This document shows positions 43,528-51,354 of a stretch of DNA of 64,000 nucleotides, in pieces (within the stretch, counting starts at the first letter, position 1; each line of letters begins with the position of its first letter). A program made the position numbers and the translations under genes. This DNA is from Bacillota bacterium (lineage in GTDB: Bacteria > Bacillota > Clostridia > Oscillospirales > Acutalibacteraceae). The stretch spans positions 310,001 through 374,000 of the forward strand of contig JAEYPT010000008.1 in assembly GCA_023410445.1 (NCBI GenBank), read 5' to 3'. Below the pieces are notes generated by a model. It worked only from the letters and a program-made list of their open reading frames with translations, was not told the DNA's origin and searched no databases.

Positions 43528-44211
43528 TTGGATTATCTGCTTTCCTTTCTGGAGGGGATCATCACGTTCGTTTCCCCATGCCTTCTGCCGATGCTGCCTG
43601 TTTACGTTTCCTATTTTGCGGGCGGAGAAGCGGCGGATTCGGCAAAACAAAAACGGCAGACCGTACAAAACGCGTTGGGTTTTGTGCTGGGCTTTACCAT
43701 CGTGTTTCTGCTGCTCGGTGCCGCCGCCGGAACGTTCGGGAAATTTGTAAAACAGCACGAAACCGCATTCAGCATAATCGGCGGCGCAATCCTCGTTCTG
43801 TTTGGGCTGAATTTTATGAGCGTCATCAACATCGGCTTCCTGAACCGCACATTCCGGCTCCATGCGGAAACAAAATCGCTTCGCTTTTTCTCTTCCGTTC
43901 TGTTTGGCTTCGTTTTTTCCATCGGCTGGACCCCGTGCGTTGGCGCATTTCTTGGCTCTGCGCTGATGCTCGCGGCCAATTCGCAGGAAGCTCTGAAAGG
44001 AATCGCCATGCTCCTGCTCTTCTCGCTCGGCCTCGGGATTCCGTTCGTGATTTCGGCTGTGCTGATCGACAGTCTGAAACAGGCATTTGACGCGATCAAG
44101 CGGCATTACCGGGCCGTTAATCTCATATCGGGTTTACTGCTGATTATTGTCGGCGTTCTAATGATGTTCGGCAAACTGAACGCTTTTCTGTCGCTCTTCA
44201 CATTCCGATAA
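43528..44211 (+). CDS. ccdA: CcdA-type thiol-disulfide transmembrane reductase
   Basis: 227 residues with six membrane segments and the family core SPCLLPMLPVYVSYFAGG and GWTPCVGAFLGSAL, whose two cysteines move electrons across the membrane. It delivers reducing power from cytoplasmic thioredoxin to outside thiol proteins. It starts at TTG with AGAGGGTG upstream. Its partner, a membrane-anchored thioredoxin, follows 16 bp later. Confidence 0.9.
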   Translation: MDYLLSFLEGIITFVSPCLLPMLPVYVSYFAGGEAADSAKQKRQTVQNALGFVLGFTIVFLLLGAAAGTFGKFVKQHETAFSIIGGAILVLFGLNFMSVINIGFLNRTFRLHAETKSLRFFSSVLFGFVFSIGWTPCVGAFLGSALMLAANSQEALKGIAMLLLFSLGLGIPFVISAVLIDSLKQAFDAIKRHYRAVNLISGLLLIIVGVLMMFGKLNAFLSLFTFR

Positions 44212-44227
44212 GCAGGAGGGAAAATTT

Positions 44228-44815
44228 ATGAATGCAAAAGCAAAAACAGGCATTTTAGTCGGCGTATTCGCGCTGCTGCTGGTTGTTACCATCGTCGGTT
44301 ACCGGCTGCTTTCCGCAAAGATTCACCCGCAGCAAGGGAGCTCCGCTTCCTCCGCGCAGGGGGAAAATGCTTCTTCCGCGCCTTCGTCTTCCAAAGCGGC
44401 GGCACCGGATTTCACCGTACAGGATGCAACTGGGAAAGAGATCTCCTTTTCCGAGTTCAAAGGCAAACCGGTCGTCGTGAACTTCTGGGCAAGCTGGTGC
44501 CCGCCGTGCAAGGCGGAGATGCCGGATTTCGAGAAAATGTATCAGGAGTACAGCAAAAAGGGCGTCTCGTTCGTCATGATTAACATGACCGACGGAAGCC
44601 GGGAGACGGTCGCCACGGCGCAGAAATTTTTGCAGGAAAGCCGCTATACCTTCCCCGCTTATTTCGACGTGAAGCAAAGCGCCGCGGGTGTTTACGGTGT
44701 CTCGGCGATTCCGGATTCCGTCTTCATCGATAAAAGCGGAACGATTGTCAACGCCTACGCGGGAATGATTGACGCAAACACAATGAAAGCCAATCTGGAA
44801 GCCATCCTGAAATGA
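44228..44815 (+). CDS. Membrane-anchored TlpA/ResA-like thioredoxin
   Basis: 195 residues. One N-terminal membrane helix, a Ser/Ala-rich linker, then an AhpC/TSA-thioredoxin fold with active site WASWCPPCKAEMP. It reduces disulfides outside the membrane using electrons from CcdA. The cis-proline loop (GVSAIPDSVFID) is intact. Preceded by GGAGGG. No cytochrome c maturation gene is adjacent. Confidence 0.9.
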   Translation: MNAKAKTGILVGVFALLLVVTIVGYRLLSAKIHPQQGSSASSAQGENASSAPSSSKAAAPDFTVQDATGKEISFSEFKGKPVVVNFWASWCPPCKAEMPDFEKMYQEYSKKGVSFVMINMTDGSRETVATAQKFLQESRYTFPAYFDVKQSAAGVYGVSAIPDSVFIDKSGTIVNAYAGMIDANTMKANLEAILK

Positions 44816-44848
44816 AATCGTGTTGAAAAAGCGAGCTGAACTAAAAAA

Positions 44849-44870
44849 GAGAGCCCGAATGGGGGCTCTC
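44849..44870 (-). terminator. Terminator after the DUF1847 gene
   Basis: GAGAGCCC pairs with GGGCTCTC around a six-base loop; the minus-strand product ends in a T-run. It may also act weakly after the thioredoxin gene. Confidence 0.7.
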
Positions 44871-44890
44871 TCGGTGAAACGGGTTGCGGA

Positions 44891-45499
44891 TCAATTGGGT
44901 ACCGGAGGAAACAGTTTGTCTTTGTAATACGAATCGGCCTGATAGATTGCGCCCAGCGGATTATGTGCCAGCACCCGGTCTTTCACGGCAAATACGGTGA
45001 CAGGCGCTTTGGAGTATTTGATAAACAGAGAATCGTGCCCAACGCATAAGCCCAAAAGGATGTTCATATCGGTATCCGCTTGATTCAAAAATTCCGCCTG
45101 AGCAATTGGATTGCACATGGGAACACTGGAATCAATTCCGATAAAGTCTTTTGAGATTCCGCCATTTTTGCAGATAATCGAATTAACGGTGAAACCGTTG
45201 TAACTGAGGACTCTGCTCAGGACCTTTGCTTCGTTCGATAACCCGATACAAAAGGCCAATCCGAGATTGTGATAATTGCACCGCCGGGCAAAATCAATGG
45301 TTTCTTCCAGGCGTGTTTTTTGCCCATAGCCTTCCGAGACAACCTCCGCGGCAGCCTTTGCAATTTTAAAATTCTCGTCGTCCTTATAAATTTCCTTCCA
45401 GTTTTCCATCGCCTCGTCAAGACTAGGGCAGTTTTTAGGGGCTTCCTGCAGCTTCATTTTGTTGCAGGCATGAGCCGCACATAAAGCACAGTTGTACAT
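44891..45499 (-). CDS. DUF1847 cysteine-rich protein
   Basis: 202 residues with an N-terminal metal-binding-like cysteine set (CALCAAHACNK, then NCPS). The body includes EVVSEGYGQKTRLEE and FCIGLSNEAKVLSRVLS, matching the DUF1847 family. The second half (GFTVNSIICKNGGISKD and CNPIAQAEFLN) contains more conserved cysteines. Function is unknown; possibly a metal or Fe-S protein. Convergent with the ccdA operon. Confidence 0.8.
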   Translation of the reverse strand: MYNCALCAAHACNKMKLQEAPKNCPSLDEAMENWKEIYKDDENFKIAKAAAEVVSEGYGQKTRLEETIDFARRCNYHNLGLAFCIGLSNEAKVLSRVLSYNGFTVNSIICKNGGISKDFIGIDSSVPMCNPIAQAEFLNQADTDMNILLGLCVGHDSLFIKYSKAPVTVFAVKDRVLAHNPLGAIYQADSYYKDKLFPPVPN

Positions 45500-45637
45500 A
45501 CCTCGCTCTTCTTTCCCTGTACTAAAAACCAGTTTTCTTAATTATATCCCTTTTTCTGGCACCTTTCCAGCGCCTTCCAAGTATTCTTTTAGCTCCCACC
45601 GATTCCGGTTTAAAACATTTTATTTTTATATGTATGC

Positions 45638-45666
45638 TTGACTTTGTTCTGATTTTGTGATAGCTT
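45638..45666 (+). promoter_or_regulatory. Promoter of the MetE-like T-box transcript
   Basis: TTGACT (45638-45643) and TAGCTT (45661-45666) with a 17-bp spacer, just upstream of the T-box RNA. The -10 is weak. Confidence 0.5.
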
Positions 45667-45672
45667 TTAAGA

Positions 45673-45974
45673 AAGTTCAATACTGAAAAAACGTTATGAC
45701 GGAGAGAGTAAGAACCCAATCGGCTTCTCAGAGAGCTTTCGTTTGGTGGAAGAAAGCAGGCCGGAAGTTCCGAACATGGCTCCCGAACGGTGCACCGAAG
45801 CCGAAAGGTTTAGGCTGCAACGGCTGCCGGCCGTTACCATACGGCAGAGTATTTCCGGAAACATCCGGCGTACTTGTGAGACATCCGCAGAAATGCGGGA
45901 GTGAACTGAAGTGGTACCACGGGGTAAAAAATCTCGTCTTCAAAAGGGTTATTCCCTTTTGAGGGCGTTTTTTT
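45673..45974 (+). promoter_or_regulatory. T-box riboswitch, probable methionine (AUG) specifier
   Basis: The leader has stem I features (AGTAAG, CAGAGAG), the T-box sequence AGTGGTACCACGG (45910-45922) and an intrinsic terminator (CGTCTTCAAAAGGG pairing with CCCTTTTGAGGGCG, 45935-45967, then a T-run). The likely specifier is ATG at 45776-45778, in GAACATGGCTC. The second T-box in this window has GAAAATGGCTC at the same place. Uncharged methionyl-tRNA should favour read-through into the MetE-like gene. Confidence 0.86.
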
Positions 45975-46001
45975 ATTTTGCAGAAAAGGAGCAAATACAA
46001 A

Positions 46002-47126
46002 ATGAGCAACATTACAAAAAGGATCGTTCCGCCTTTCCGGGCCGATATTGTGGGCAGTTTTTTAAGACCGGAAACAATCAAAGAGGCTCGGACAAAATGG
46101 CAGAAAGGGAAGATGACAGCAGAAGCGCTCCGTGCGGTGGAAGACGAGGAAATCCGCAAGCTGGTGCAAAAAGAAAAGGAAATCGGCCTGCAGGGGGTAA
46201 CGGACGGCGAATTCCGCCGCTCTTGGTGGCATCTGGATTTCATGTGGGGACTGGACGGAGTAGAGAAAAAGGACGTAAAGGAAGGCTACCATTTTCACGG
46301 ATTAAGCACCCGCGCGGAAACCATCCGGCTTTCCGGAAAAATCAAGTTCGGCGATCATCCGTTTCTAAAGGACTTTCGCTTTTTGAAAAGCGTCGCGGGA
46401 GATTCCGTGATCGCTCGCCAGACGATCCCCTCCCCCGCACAGTTTTGGGTTGAGCTTTTCCGTCCGGGGAATGAGGAGGAAACAACAGCCGTCTACCAGA
46501 ACCGGGATGAACTTGCAGCCGACGTGATTCAGGCTTACCGCGACGCTATTCAGGCGTTTTACAACGCCGGATGCCGGAATCTGCAGCTGGACGACTGTAC
46601 CTGGGGAATGCTGGTCGATTCAAATTACCGGCGCTCTCTGAGCGAATCGGGCGGAGACCCGGACGGAGAAGCAAAATTCTACGCGTATCTCGACAGCGCC
46701 GCAATCGAGAATCGTCCAGGCGACATGGCCGTCAACATGCATATCTGCCGCGGAAATTACCACTCCACCTGGGCGGGTTCCGGCGGGTATGAGCCGATTG
46801 CAGAAACCCTGTTCGGCACTGTGAACGTAGACGGCTTCTACCTGGAATACGATTCCGACCGCGCGGGCGGATTTGAGCCCCTGCGTTTTATCAAAAATCA
46901 GCTGGTCGTTTTGGGGCTTGTCACGTCCAAAAGCCCGGAGCTGGAGGATAAAGAGAAGGTGAAGCGCCGGATCGCCGAGGCCGCCGAATTTGTACCGCTT
47001 GACCGTCTTTGCCTGAGCCCACAGTGCGGATTTGCCTCCACCGAGGAAGGCAATATTTTGACGAAAGAGGATCAGTGGAAAAAACTCCGTCTGATCCGCG
47101 AAATTGCAAACGAGGTTTGGGGCTGA
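46002..47126 (+). CDS. MetE-like (YxjG/YxjH-type) cobalamin-independent methionine synthase family protein
   Basis: 374 residues matching the C-terminal zinc domain of MetE and its short YxjG/YxjH relatives. FRADIVGSFLRP, GVTDGEFRRSWWHLDF, QLDDCTWG, HICRGNYHSTW and LSPQCGFAST are family stretches, including the zinc-binding His and Cys. It should methylate homocysteine, although the methyl donor of the short forms is unclear. The start at 46002 has AAAAGGAG 10 nt upstream. In Bacillus these genes are S-box controlled; here a T-box is used. Confidence 0.86.
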   Translation: MSNITKRIVPPFRADIVGSFLRPETIKEARTKWQKGKMTAEALRAVEDEEIRKLVQKEKEIGLQGVTDGEFRRSWWHLDFMWGLDGVEKKDVKEGYHFHGLSTRAETIRLSGKIKFGDHPFLKDFRFLKSVAGDSVIARQTIPSPAQFWVELFRPGNEEETTAVYQNRDELAADVIQAYRDAIQAFYNAGCRNLQLDDCTWGMLVDSNYRRSLSESGGDPDGEAKFYAYLDSAAIENRPGDMAVNMHICRGNYHSTWAGSGGYEPIAETLFGTVNVDGFYLEYDSDRAGGFEPLRFIKNQLVVLGLVTSKSPELEDKEKVKRRIAEAAEFVPLDRLCLSPQCGFASTEEGNILTKEDQWKKLRLIREIANEVWG

Positions 47127-47136
47127 AGCCGTTCGT

Positions 47137-47532
47137 TCAGGAGTGGGCGGCCCACGCAAGTTTCAGAACGGTCAACCTGCCAAGCCAGCAGGCGAACAGA
47201 GCAAGGGTTAAATTCAGTCCTGCGTTTAAGCCGCCCATCAAATATTTACCATTCGACAGATAGGAGATCGTCTCATAACTAAACGTGGAAAACGTTGTTA
47301 ATCCGCCCAGAATTCCCGTCGTCAGAAATAGTCTGGCCTCTGCGGAAATAGGCCACAGGCTGTTCGAGGCCTCCATGATCACGCCCATAATGAACCCGCC
47401 CGCCACGTTGACGATCAACGTACCGATGGGAAAACTGCCGAAAGATTCGGTCGTTACGTTTGAAATAACGTAACGGAGTGCGGCGCCCAGAAAGCCCCCA
47501 AATCCAACAATTAGTATTCTGCTAAACTTCAT
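47137..47532 (-). CDS. crcB: Fluoride channel CrcB/Fluc
   Basis: 131 residues with four membrane helices. GGFLGAALRYVIS, GTLIVNVAGGFIMG, TTGILGGLTTFSTFSYE and the Asn/Phe-rich pore positions are diagnostic. Fluc dimers export fluoride. A fluoride riboswitch lies directly upstream, confirming the role. AAAGGTGG precedes the ATG. Confidence 0.95.
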   Translation of the reverse strand: MKFSRILIVGFGGFLGAALRYVISNVTTESFGSFPIGTLIVNVAGGFIMGVIMEASNSLWPISAEARLFLTTGILGGLTTFSTFSYETISYLSNGKYLMGGLNAGLNLTLALFACWLGRLTVLKLAWAAHS

Positions 47533-47553
47533 TCAATGGTACCACCTTTGCAG

Positions 47554-47636
47554 TAAAAATAGAGGCTTCTACTTTACCATGAAAGTAGAAGCCATCAGCA
47601 TAAAATGCATTGTGGTGAGCCTCATCACCAATTATT
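47554..47636 (-). promoter_or_regulatory. Fluoride riboswitch with terminator
   Basis: The minus-strand leader contains GGTGATGAGGCTCACC and CTGATGGCTTCTAC, matching the crcB-motif aptamer. The terminator stem GGCTTCTACTTT/AAAGTAGAAGCC (47564-47593) overlaps its 3' side and ends in a T-run. Fluoride binding should allow transcription of crcB. Confidence 0.88.
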
Positions 47637-47643
47637 AAATTCT

Positions 47644-47672
47644 ATCATATACGATTTTTTCGGGCCTGTAAA
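47644..47672 (-). promoter_or_regulatory. Promoter of the crcB transcript
   Basis: Minus-strand TTTACA (47667-47672) and TATGAT (47644-47649) with a 17-bp spacer, ending just before the fluoride aptamer. Confidence 0.72.
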
Positions 47673-47744
47673 TAGATGAAAAATAGTAATATTTCCGTCA
47701 GATTGCGATGATTCCGTATATTTCTCACAAATTTTCCTGTTTTC

Positions 47745-48599
47745 TCAGGAGCCGATTCTCCCCGTATTCGCGTCCTGATGGACCATGTGGTTCACATTGA
47801 TCCAGGCAAGCCGGTTGTTCAGATGCATAAGGACCCTGCTAAGAATCCCCCAGGAGGGAAAAATCTTCGTCTTGTAGCCGATGGGGTAGCTTTCCAGAAG
47901 CTTCAGGCCAACGCCCCAGTGTTCCAGCTCCGCGGTGCTGCGGACGCTCCACTTCATTTCCGCGTCTTCAATGCCGGACCGTTTCACCATGCGGCTTGCC
48001 ATGTGGATTCCGGCCGGAGCGACGGAGTCGAAGACGATTTCGGCGCCGGGGAAGCGCCTGCCGATCATGGCGAGAAATTCCCGCACCTTCCTCTCCTCAA
48101 AGTACATCAGGACCCCGCCCGCCAGAAACAGAATGCCGTCGGGCGGCTGTGCAATATCATCGAGGAAGCTTGCGTCAAACATGGATTTCGGAATGACCGC
48201 TTCCTCCCGGCTTTCCGGCATCAGTTCGCCGCGCAGACGGATCACCTCCGGGACGTCGAGGTCGTACCACCGGATGCGCCCGTTGTTGACCCGGTAGAAG
48301 GTTGTGTCCAGCCCGGCGCCGATGTTCACAACGGTTGCGTGCGGATGCTGCTGGATAAAATCGCGGACAATGGAATCGAATTCCCGCGCGCGGATGGCGA
48401 GGGCCAGAATCTGAAACTGCCTCAGCTGCGAGCGAAATTTGGAGAAATCATAGTCGAGCCGGCTCACCAGTTCCGCGGCTCTCCGGTCCTTTAAAACCGG
48501 CTCCTTCATCTTTGCTTCCTCGGCGCGCCCCCAAAGCGGGAGCAGAAGGGTTTCGTGAACATCCCGAAGGTCAACCCTGATTTTCATACTGCTTTCCAT
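47745..48599 (-). CDS. TcmP/LCMT-type SAM-dependent methyltransferase
   Basis: 284 residues of the leucine carboxyl methyltransferase-like family (TcmP/Ppm1 type). The SAM site is VVNIGAGLDTTFYRV, followed by WYDLDVPEVIRLR, FLAGGVLMYFEE and IVFDSVAPAG. It is the third gene of the mccB-mccA operon. The ATG at 48599 has GAGGTG in good range; an upstream ATG at 48620 overlaps the mccA stop (TGATG). In Bacillus the mccAB operon carries the unrelated methyltransferase YrrT, so this may be a functional stand-in (inference). Confidence 0.8.
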   Translation of the reverse strand: MESSMKIRVDLRDVHETLLLPLWGRAEEAKMKEPVLKDRRAAELVSRLDYDFSKFRSQLRQFQILALAIRAREFDSIVRDFIQQHPHATVVNIGAGLDTTFYRVNNGRIRWYDLDVPEVIRLRGELMPESREEAVIPKSMFDASFLDDIAQPPDGILFLAGGVLMYFEERKVREFLAMIGRRFPGAEIVFDSVAPAGIHMASRMVKRSGIEDAEMKWSVRSTAELEHWGVGLKLLESYPIGYKTKIFPSWGILSRVLMHLNNRLAWINVNHMVHQDANTGRIGS

Positions 48600-48619
48600 C
48601 CCATTCACCTCACGGAGCA

Positions 48620-49534
48620 TCAGCCGTAAATGTGCTTACTGAAATAGCGGTCTCCTCGGTCGGGAAGAATCACCACAAGATTGCTGCCTTCCGGCGATTC
48701 CGGTGCCGCTTTCCGGGCGGCGGAAAGCGCCGCGCCCGACGACGTACCCGCAAGGATTCCCTCTTCGGAAGCGAGCAGGCGGAGCTCCGCAACCGCTTCT
48801 TCGTCTTTGATTTTGAAAACCTGATCGACGAGTGAAAGATCCATGGTACCTGGCATAAAGGTATTGCCGATGCCTTCAATCGCATAGCAGCCCGGTTCGC
48901 CGCCGCCCATGGTGGAACCGATCGGGTCGGCCATCACGACGCGCAAATTGCTCTGCTTTTCCTTCAGGTATTTCGCCGCGCCGGAAAGGGTACCGCCGCT
49001 CCCCGCTCCGGCGACCAAATAATCGACTTGCCCATCGAGATCGTCATAGATTTCCGGTCCGGTCGCTGCGTAATGCGCAAGCGGATTAGCCGGGTTTTCA
49101 AACTGCCTGAGCATGACCGGGTGTTCCACCTGCTGTTTCAGTTCCTCCACCTTTTCAATTGCGCCCTGCATCCCCTTCTCCCGTGGTGTATGCACAATTT
49201 CGGCGCCGTAGGCCTTCATAATGGTCTGTTTTTCCTCCGAAAATTTCTCCGGTACGGCAAAAATCACGCGGTACCCCTTCCCCAGCGCCGCAAGCGCGAT
49301 GCCGATTCCCGCGTTGCCCGCCGTGGCCTCCAGAATCGTGTACCCCGGCTTCAGCACGCCGCGCTCCTCGGCGTCCCTGACCAGGGCGGTGCCCATTCGG
49401 TCCTTGACGCTTCCGCCGGGATTAAACAGTTCCATCTTGGCAAAAACATTCCTGCCCGCCGCAAAATTCATGTGGTTCAGTTTGACCAGCGGCGTATGTC
49501 CGATCAGTTCGCGCACATCGTTATAGTATTTCAT
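48620..49534 (-). CDS. mccA: O-acetylserine-dependent cystathionine beta-synthase (MccA type)
   Basis: 304 residues, a type II PLP enzyme of the cysteine synthase family. IGHTPLVKLNHM, the PLP lysine in NPGGSVKDRMG, and EATAGNAGIGIA are visible. The Ala in EATAGN, where CysK has EPTSGN, is typical of MccA. GAGSGGTLSGAAKYL binds the PLP phosphate. With MccB it converts homocysteine to cysteine by way of cystathionine. Its start overlaps the mccB stop by 4 nt. Confidence 0.85.
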   Translation of the reverse strand: MKYYNDVRELIGHTPLVKLNHMNFAAGRNVFAKMELFNPGGSVKDRMGTALVRDAEERGVLKPGYTILEATAGNAGIGIALAALGKGYRVIFAVPEKFSEEKQTIMKAYGAEIVHTPREKGMQGAIEKVEELKQQVEHPVMLRQFENPANPLAHYAATGPEIYDDLDGQVDYLVAGAGSGGTLSGAAKYLKEKQSNLRVVMADPIGSTMGGGEPGCYAIEGIGNTFMPGTMDLSLVDQVFKIKDEEAVAELRLLASEEGILAGTSSGAALSAARKAAPESPEGSNLVVILPDRGDRYFSKHIYG

Positions 49535-50694
49535 TTTTGTTCCTCCACAATTGACCGCTCAAACGCCTGTGCAAGGTCGTTCGCAAGGTCCCGTTTTTCT
49601 TCGATGCCGACCGAAAGGCGAACCAGATTATCTACAATGCCAACTTTCTGGCGGATTTCGCGCGGAATGGACGCGTGCGTCATGGTTGCAGGGTGGCAAA
49701 CGAGCGACTCCACGCCGCCGAGGCTTTCCGCCAGTACAATGAGCTTCACGCTTCGAAAAAACTGATGAATATCGTACCGGTCGGAAAGAACGAAGGAAAT
49801 TATTGCTCCAGCTCCGGACGCCTGTTTTTTCTGGATTTCATAGCCTGGAAAATCCTCAAAGCCCGGGTAATAAACCTTGGTGACTCCGTCGTGTTTCCGC
49901 AGGAAATCCGCCAGAAAGGCCGCGTTTTCCTGGTGCCGGTCCATGCGGACCGCCAGCGTTTTGATTCCCCGGATCAGGAGCCAGGAGTCGAACGGCCCCA
50001 GTACTCCGCCGGTGGCGTTCTGGAGGAAGCCGAGGCGCTCCGCCGTTTCCGCATTCTTGACGACCGCAAGCCCGGCAACAAGGTCGCTGTGCCCGCCGAG
50101 GTACTTCGTCGCGCTGTGAACGACGATGTCCGCACCGAGTGCCAGCGGTTTTTGCAGGTACGGAGTCATGAATGTATTGTCGACGATCACCGTGAGCCCG
50201 TGCCGGTGGGCAATCTCCGAGGCGGCGGCGATGTCGGTCACGGTCAGCAGCGGATTCGCCGGGCTCTCGATCATCAGTGCCTTCACGTTGCCGGTGATTC
50301 TGCTTTCGAGCAGAGCAAGATCGGAGGTATCCACGATTTCATAGGACAGCCCGAAATTCTGGAAAACCTTGTCGAGTACGCGGAACGTTCCACCGTAAAC
50401 GTTGCTGGAAATAATGATTTTATCCCCGCTGCGAAACAGTGACAAAACCGCCGTAATCGCCGCCATGCCGGAGCCGAATGCAAAACCGGTCAAACCTCCT
50501 TCCAGTTCGGCGATAAGCTTTTCGAGTGATTCGCGCGTCGGGTTTCCGGTGCGGGAATACTCATACCCGCTGTTTTCGCCCAGCCCCCGCTGGCGGTAGG
50601 TGGAGGTCTGAAAAATAGGCACACTCACGGCTCCGGTGCGCGCGTCTCCGTCAATTCCTCCGTGAATCAAAGCTGTTGAAAATTCTTCCTGCAT
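49531..50694 (-). CDS. mccB: Cystathionine gamma-lyase/synthase family (MccB type)
   Basis: 387 residues, Cys/Met-metabolism PLP enzyme. The PLP lysine is in HSATKYLGGHSDLVAG, and YEYSRTGNPTRESLEKLIAE, FGSGMAAITAV, VDNTFMTPYLQKPL and SLGGVESLVCHPATMTH are standard. It probably splits cystathionine to cysteine, with homocysteine desulfhydrase side activity. The ATG at 50694 has GGAAGGA 9 nt upstream, while the one at 50703 is too close. First structural gene of the operon, under the cysteine leader described below. Confidence 0.86.
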   Translation of the reverse strand: MQEEFSTALIHGGIDGDARTGAVSVPIFQTSTYRQRGLGENSGYEYSRTGNPTRESLEKLIAELEGGLTGFAFGSGMAAITAVLSLFRSGDKIIISSNVYGGTFRVLDKVFQNFGLSYEIVDTSDLALLESRITGNVKALMIESPANPLLTVTDIAAASEIAHRHGLTVIVDNTFMTPYLQKPLALGADIVVHSATKYLGGHSDLVAGLAVVKNAETAERLGFLQNATGGVLGPFDSWLLIRGIKTLAVRMDRHQENAAFLADFLRKHDGVTKVYYPGFEDFPGYEIQKKQASGAGAIISFVLSDRYDIHQFFRSVKLIVLAESLGGVESLVCHPATMTHASIPREIRQKVGIVDNLVRLSVGIEEKRDLANDLAQAFERSIVEEQK

Positions 50695-50746
50695 AATCTT
50701 CATTCCTTCCTAAAAATATACTTGATCGGTTGACTTTCGAAAAGGC

Positions 50747-50787
50747 AGAAAAAGGCCGGGCGGCAATTCACCGCCCGGCCTTTTTCT
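50747..50787 (-). terminator. GC-rich attenuator terminator in the mccBA leader
   Basis: A perfect 17-bp stem (AGAAAAAGGCCGGGCGG with its complement) around a seven-base loop; on the minus strand the GC core is followed by a U-run. It lies between the cysteine-rich leader ORF and mccB with no other gene end nearby, so it acts inside the transcript. A second hairpin (50788-50807, CCCACTCC-type arms) precedes it. Confidence 0.85.
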
Positions 50788-50821
50788 GGAATGGGAAACC
50801 CCACTCCGACAAGGAATACGG

Positions 50822-50911
50822 TCAGCAAATCAGCCTGTTTTCCGCAGAAAAACAGCACGGACAACAGAAACAGACTGCTGCATTACGACGCGAAAAAAAG
50901 CGATTTGCCAT
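50822..50911 (-). CDS. Cysteine-rich 29-codon leader peptide of the mccBA operon
   Basis: A 29-residue ORF starting at ATG 50911, with AGAAGGGAG ending 9 nt upstream. It encodes MANRFFSRRN followed by a cysteine cluster, CFCCPCC (Cys14, 16, 17, 19, 20), and ends with Cys29. Promoter, ORF, hairpin and terminator are in the order of a classical amino-acid attenuator, and the downstream genes make cysteine. Codons 19-20 sit in a possible hairpin (50835-50855, CTGTTTT with AAAACAG). It is not conserved by any rule I know and is probably regulatory, not a functional protein. Confidence 0.8.
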   Translation of the reverse strand: MANRFFSRRNAAVCFCCPCCFSAENRLIC

Positions 50912-50969
50912 GAAACCCGTCTCCCTTCTTAAAATATATATACTACATATATATGTTTTATTTGTTTTT

Positions 50970-50998
50970 ATGCTACTCCTTTCCATTGAAAAAGTCAA
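50970..50998 (-). promoter_or_regulatory. Promoter of the cysteine leader and mccBA
   Basis: Minus-strand TTGACT (50993-50998) and TAGCAT (50970-50975) with a 17-bp spacer. Transcription would start near 50963, giving a leader of about 270 nt before mccB. Confidence 0.62.
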
Positions 50999-51091
50999 GA
51001 ACAGATTTTTAGAAAGCGGAAGCAAATATTACTGCAAAAAGCAGACTGCCGGGCGGAATGCCACCATTTTTTATTTCCTGCAAGTTACACC

Positions 51092-51120
51092 TTGACAAAC
51101 CGTATTCCATATACTATTAT
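51092..51120 (+). promoter_or_regulatory. Promoter of the P-type ATPase
   Basis: TTGACA (51092-51097) and TATTAT (51115-51120) with a 17-bp spacer. The 5' leader is about 228 nt. Confidence 0.75.
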
Positions 51121-51126
51121 ATGAGA

Positions 51127-51354
51127 AATCTCTTTGCACTGCATATAAACTACAGTACAAACTGAGCAGGCGATGAACCAATAGGTTTGTGGGGCTGGGC
51201 CGGTAACGGCAACGGATTGATGTATATCACATCTGTGGGACAGTTGTATGTTCCATAGGTGTGTTTTTTATACCTTTTTGGGATAAAACTGAATTTATGC
51301 GTGCCATAGAGCTATCTTTAGGAAACGTCGAAAGGCGATACGGAGGTAACTGTT
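51127..51354 (+). promoter_or_regulatory. Structured leader RNA, candidate cation riboswitch
   Basis: The leader can fold around a closing stem (ACAAACTG with CAGTTGT, about 51158 and 51241) enclosing three small hairpins: AACC/GGTT near 51177, GCCG-gtaa-CGGC near 51201, and GATG/CATC near 51222. A terminator-like hairpin, AGGTGT/ATACCT (51257-51275) followed by TTTTT, comes next. It does not match the M-box, yybP-ykoY, NiCo or other consensus that I can recall. GGAGG precedes the ATG. Confidence 0.5.

Noticed and set aside
45500..45637. Possible second riboswitch in front of the DUF1847 gene
   Set aside because: Only a short GGCGC/GTGCC hairpin is visible and no known aptamer is matched.
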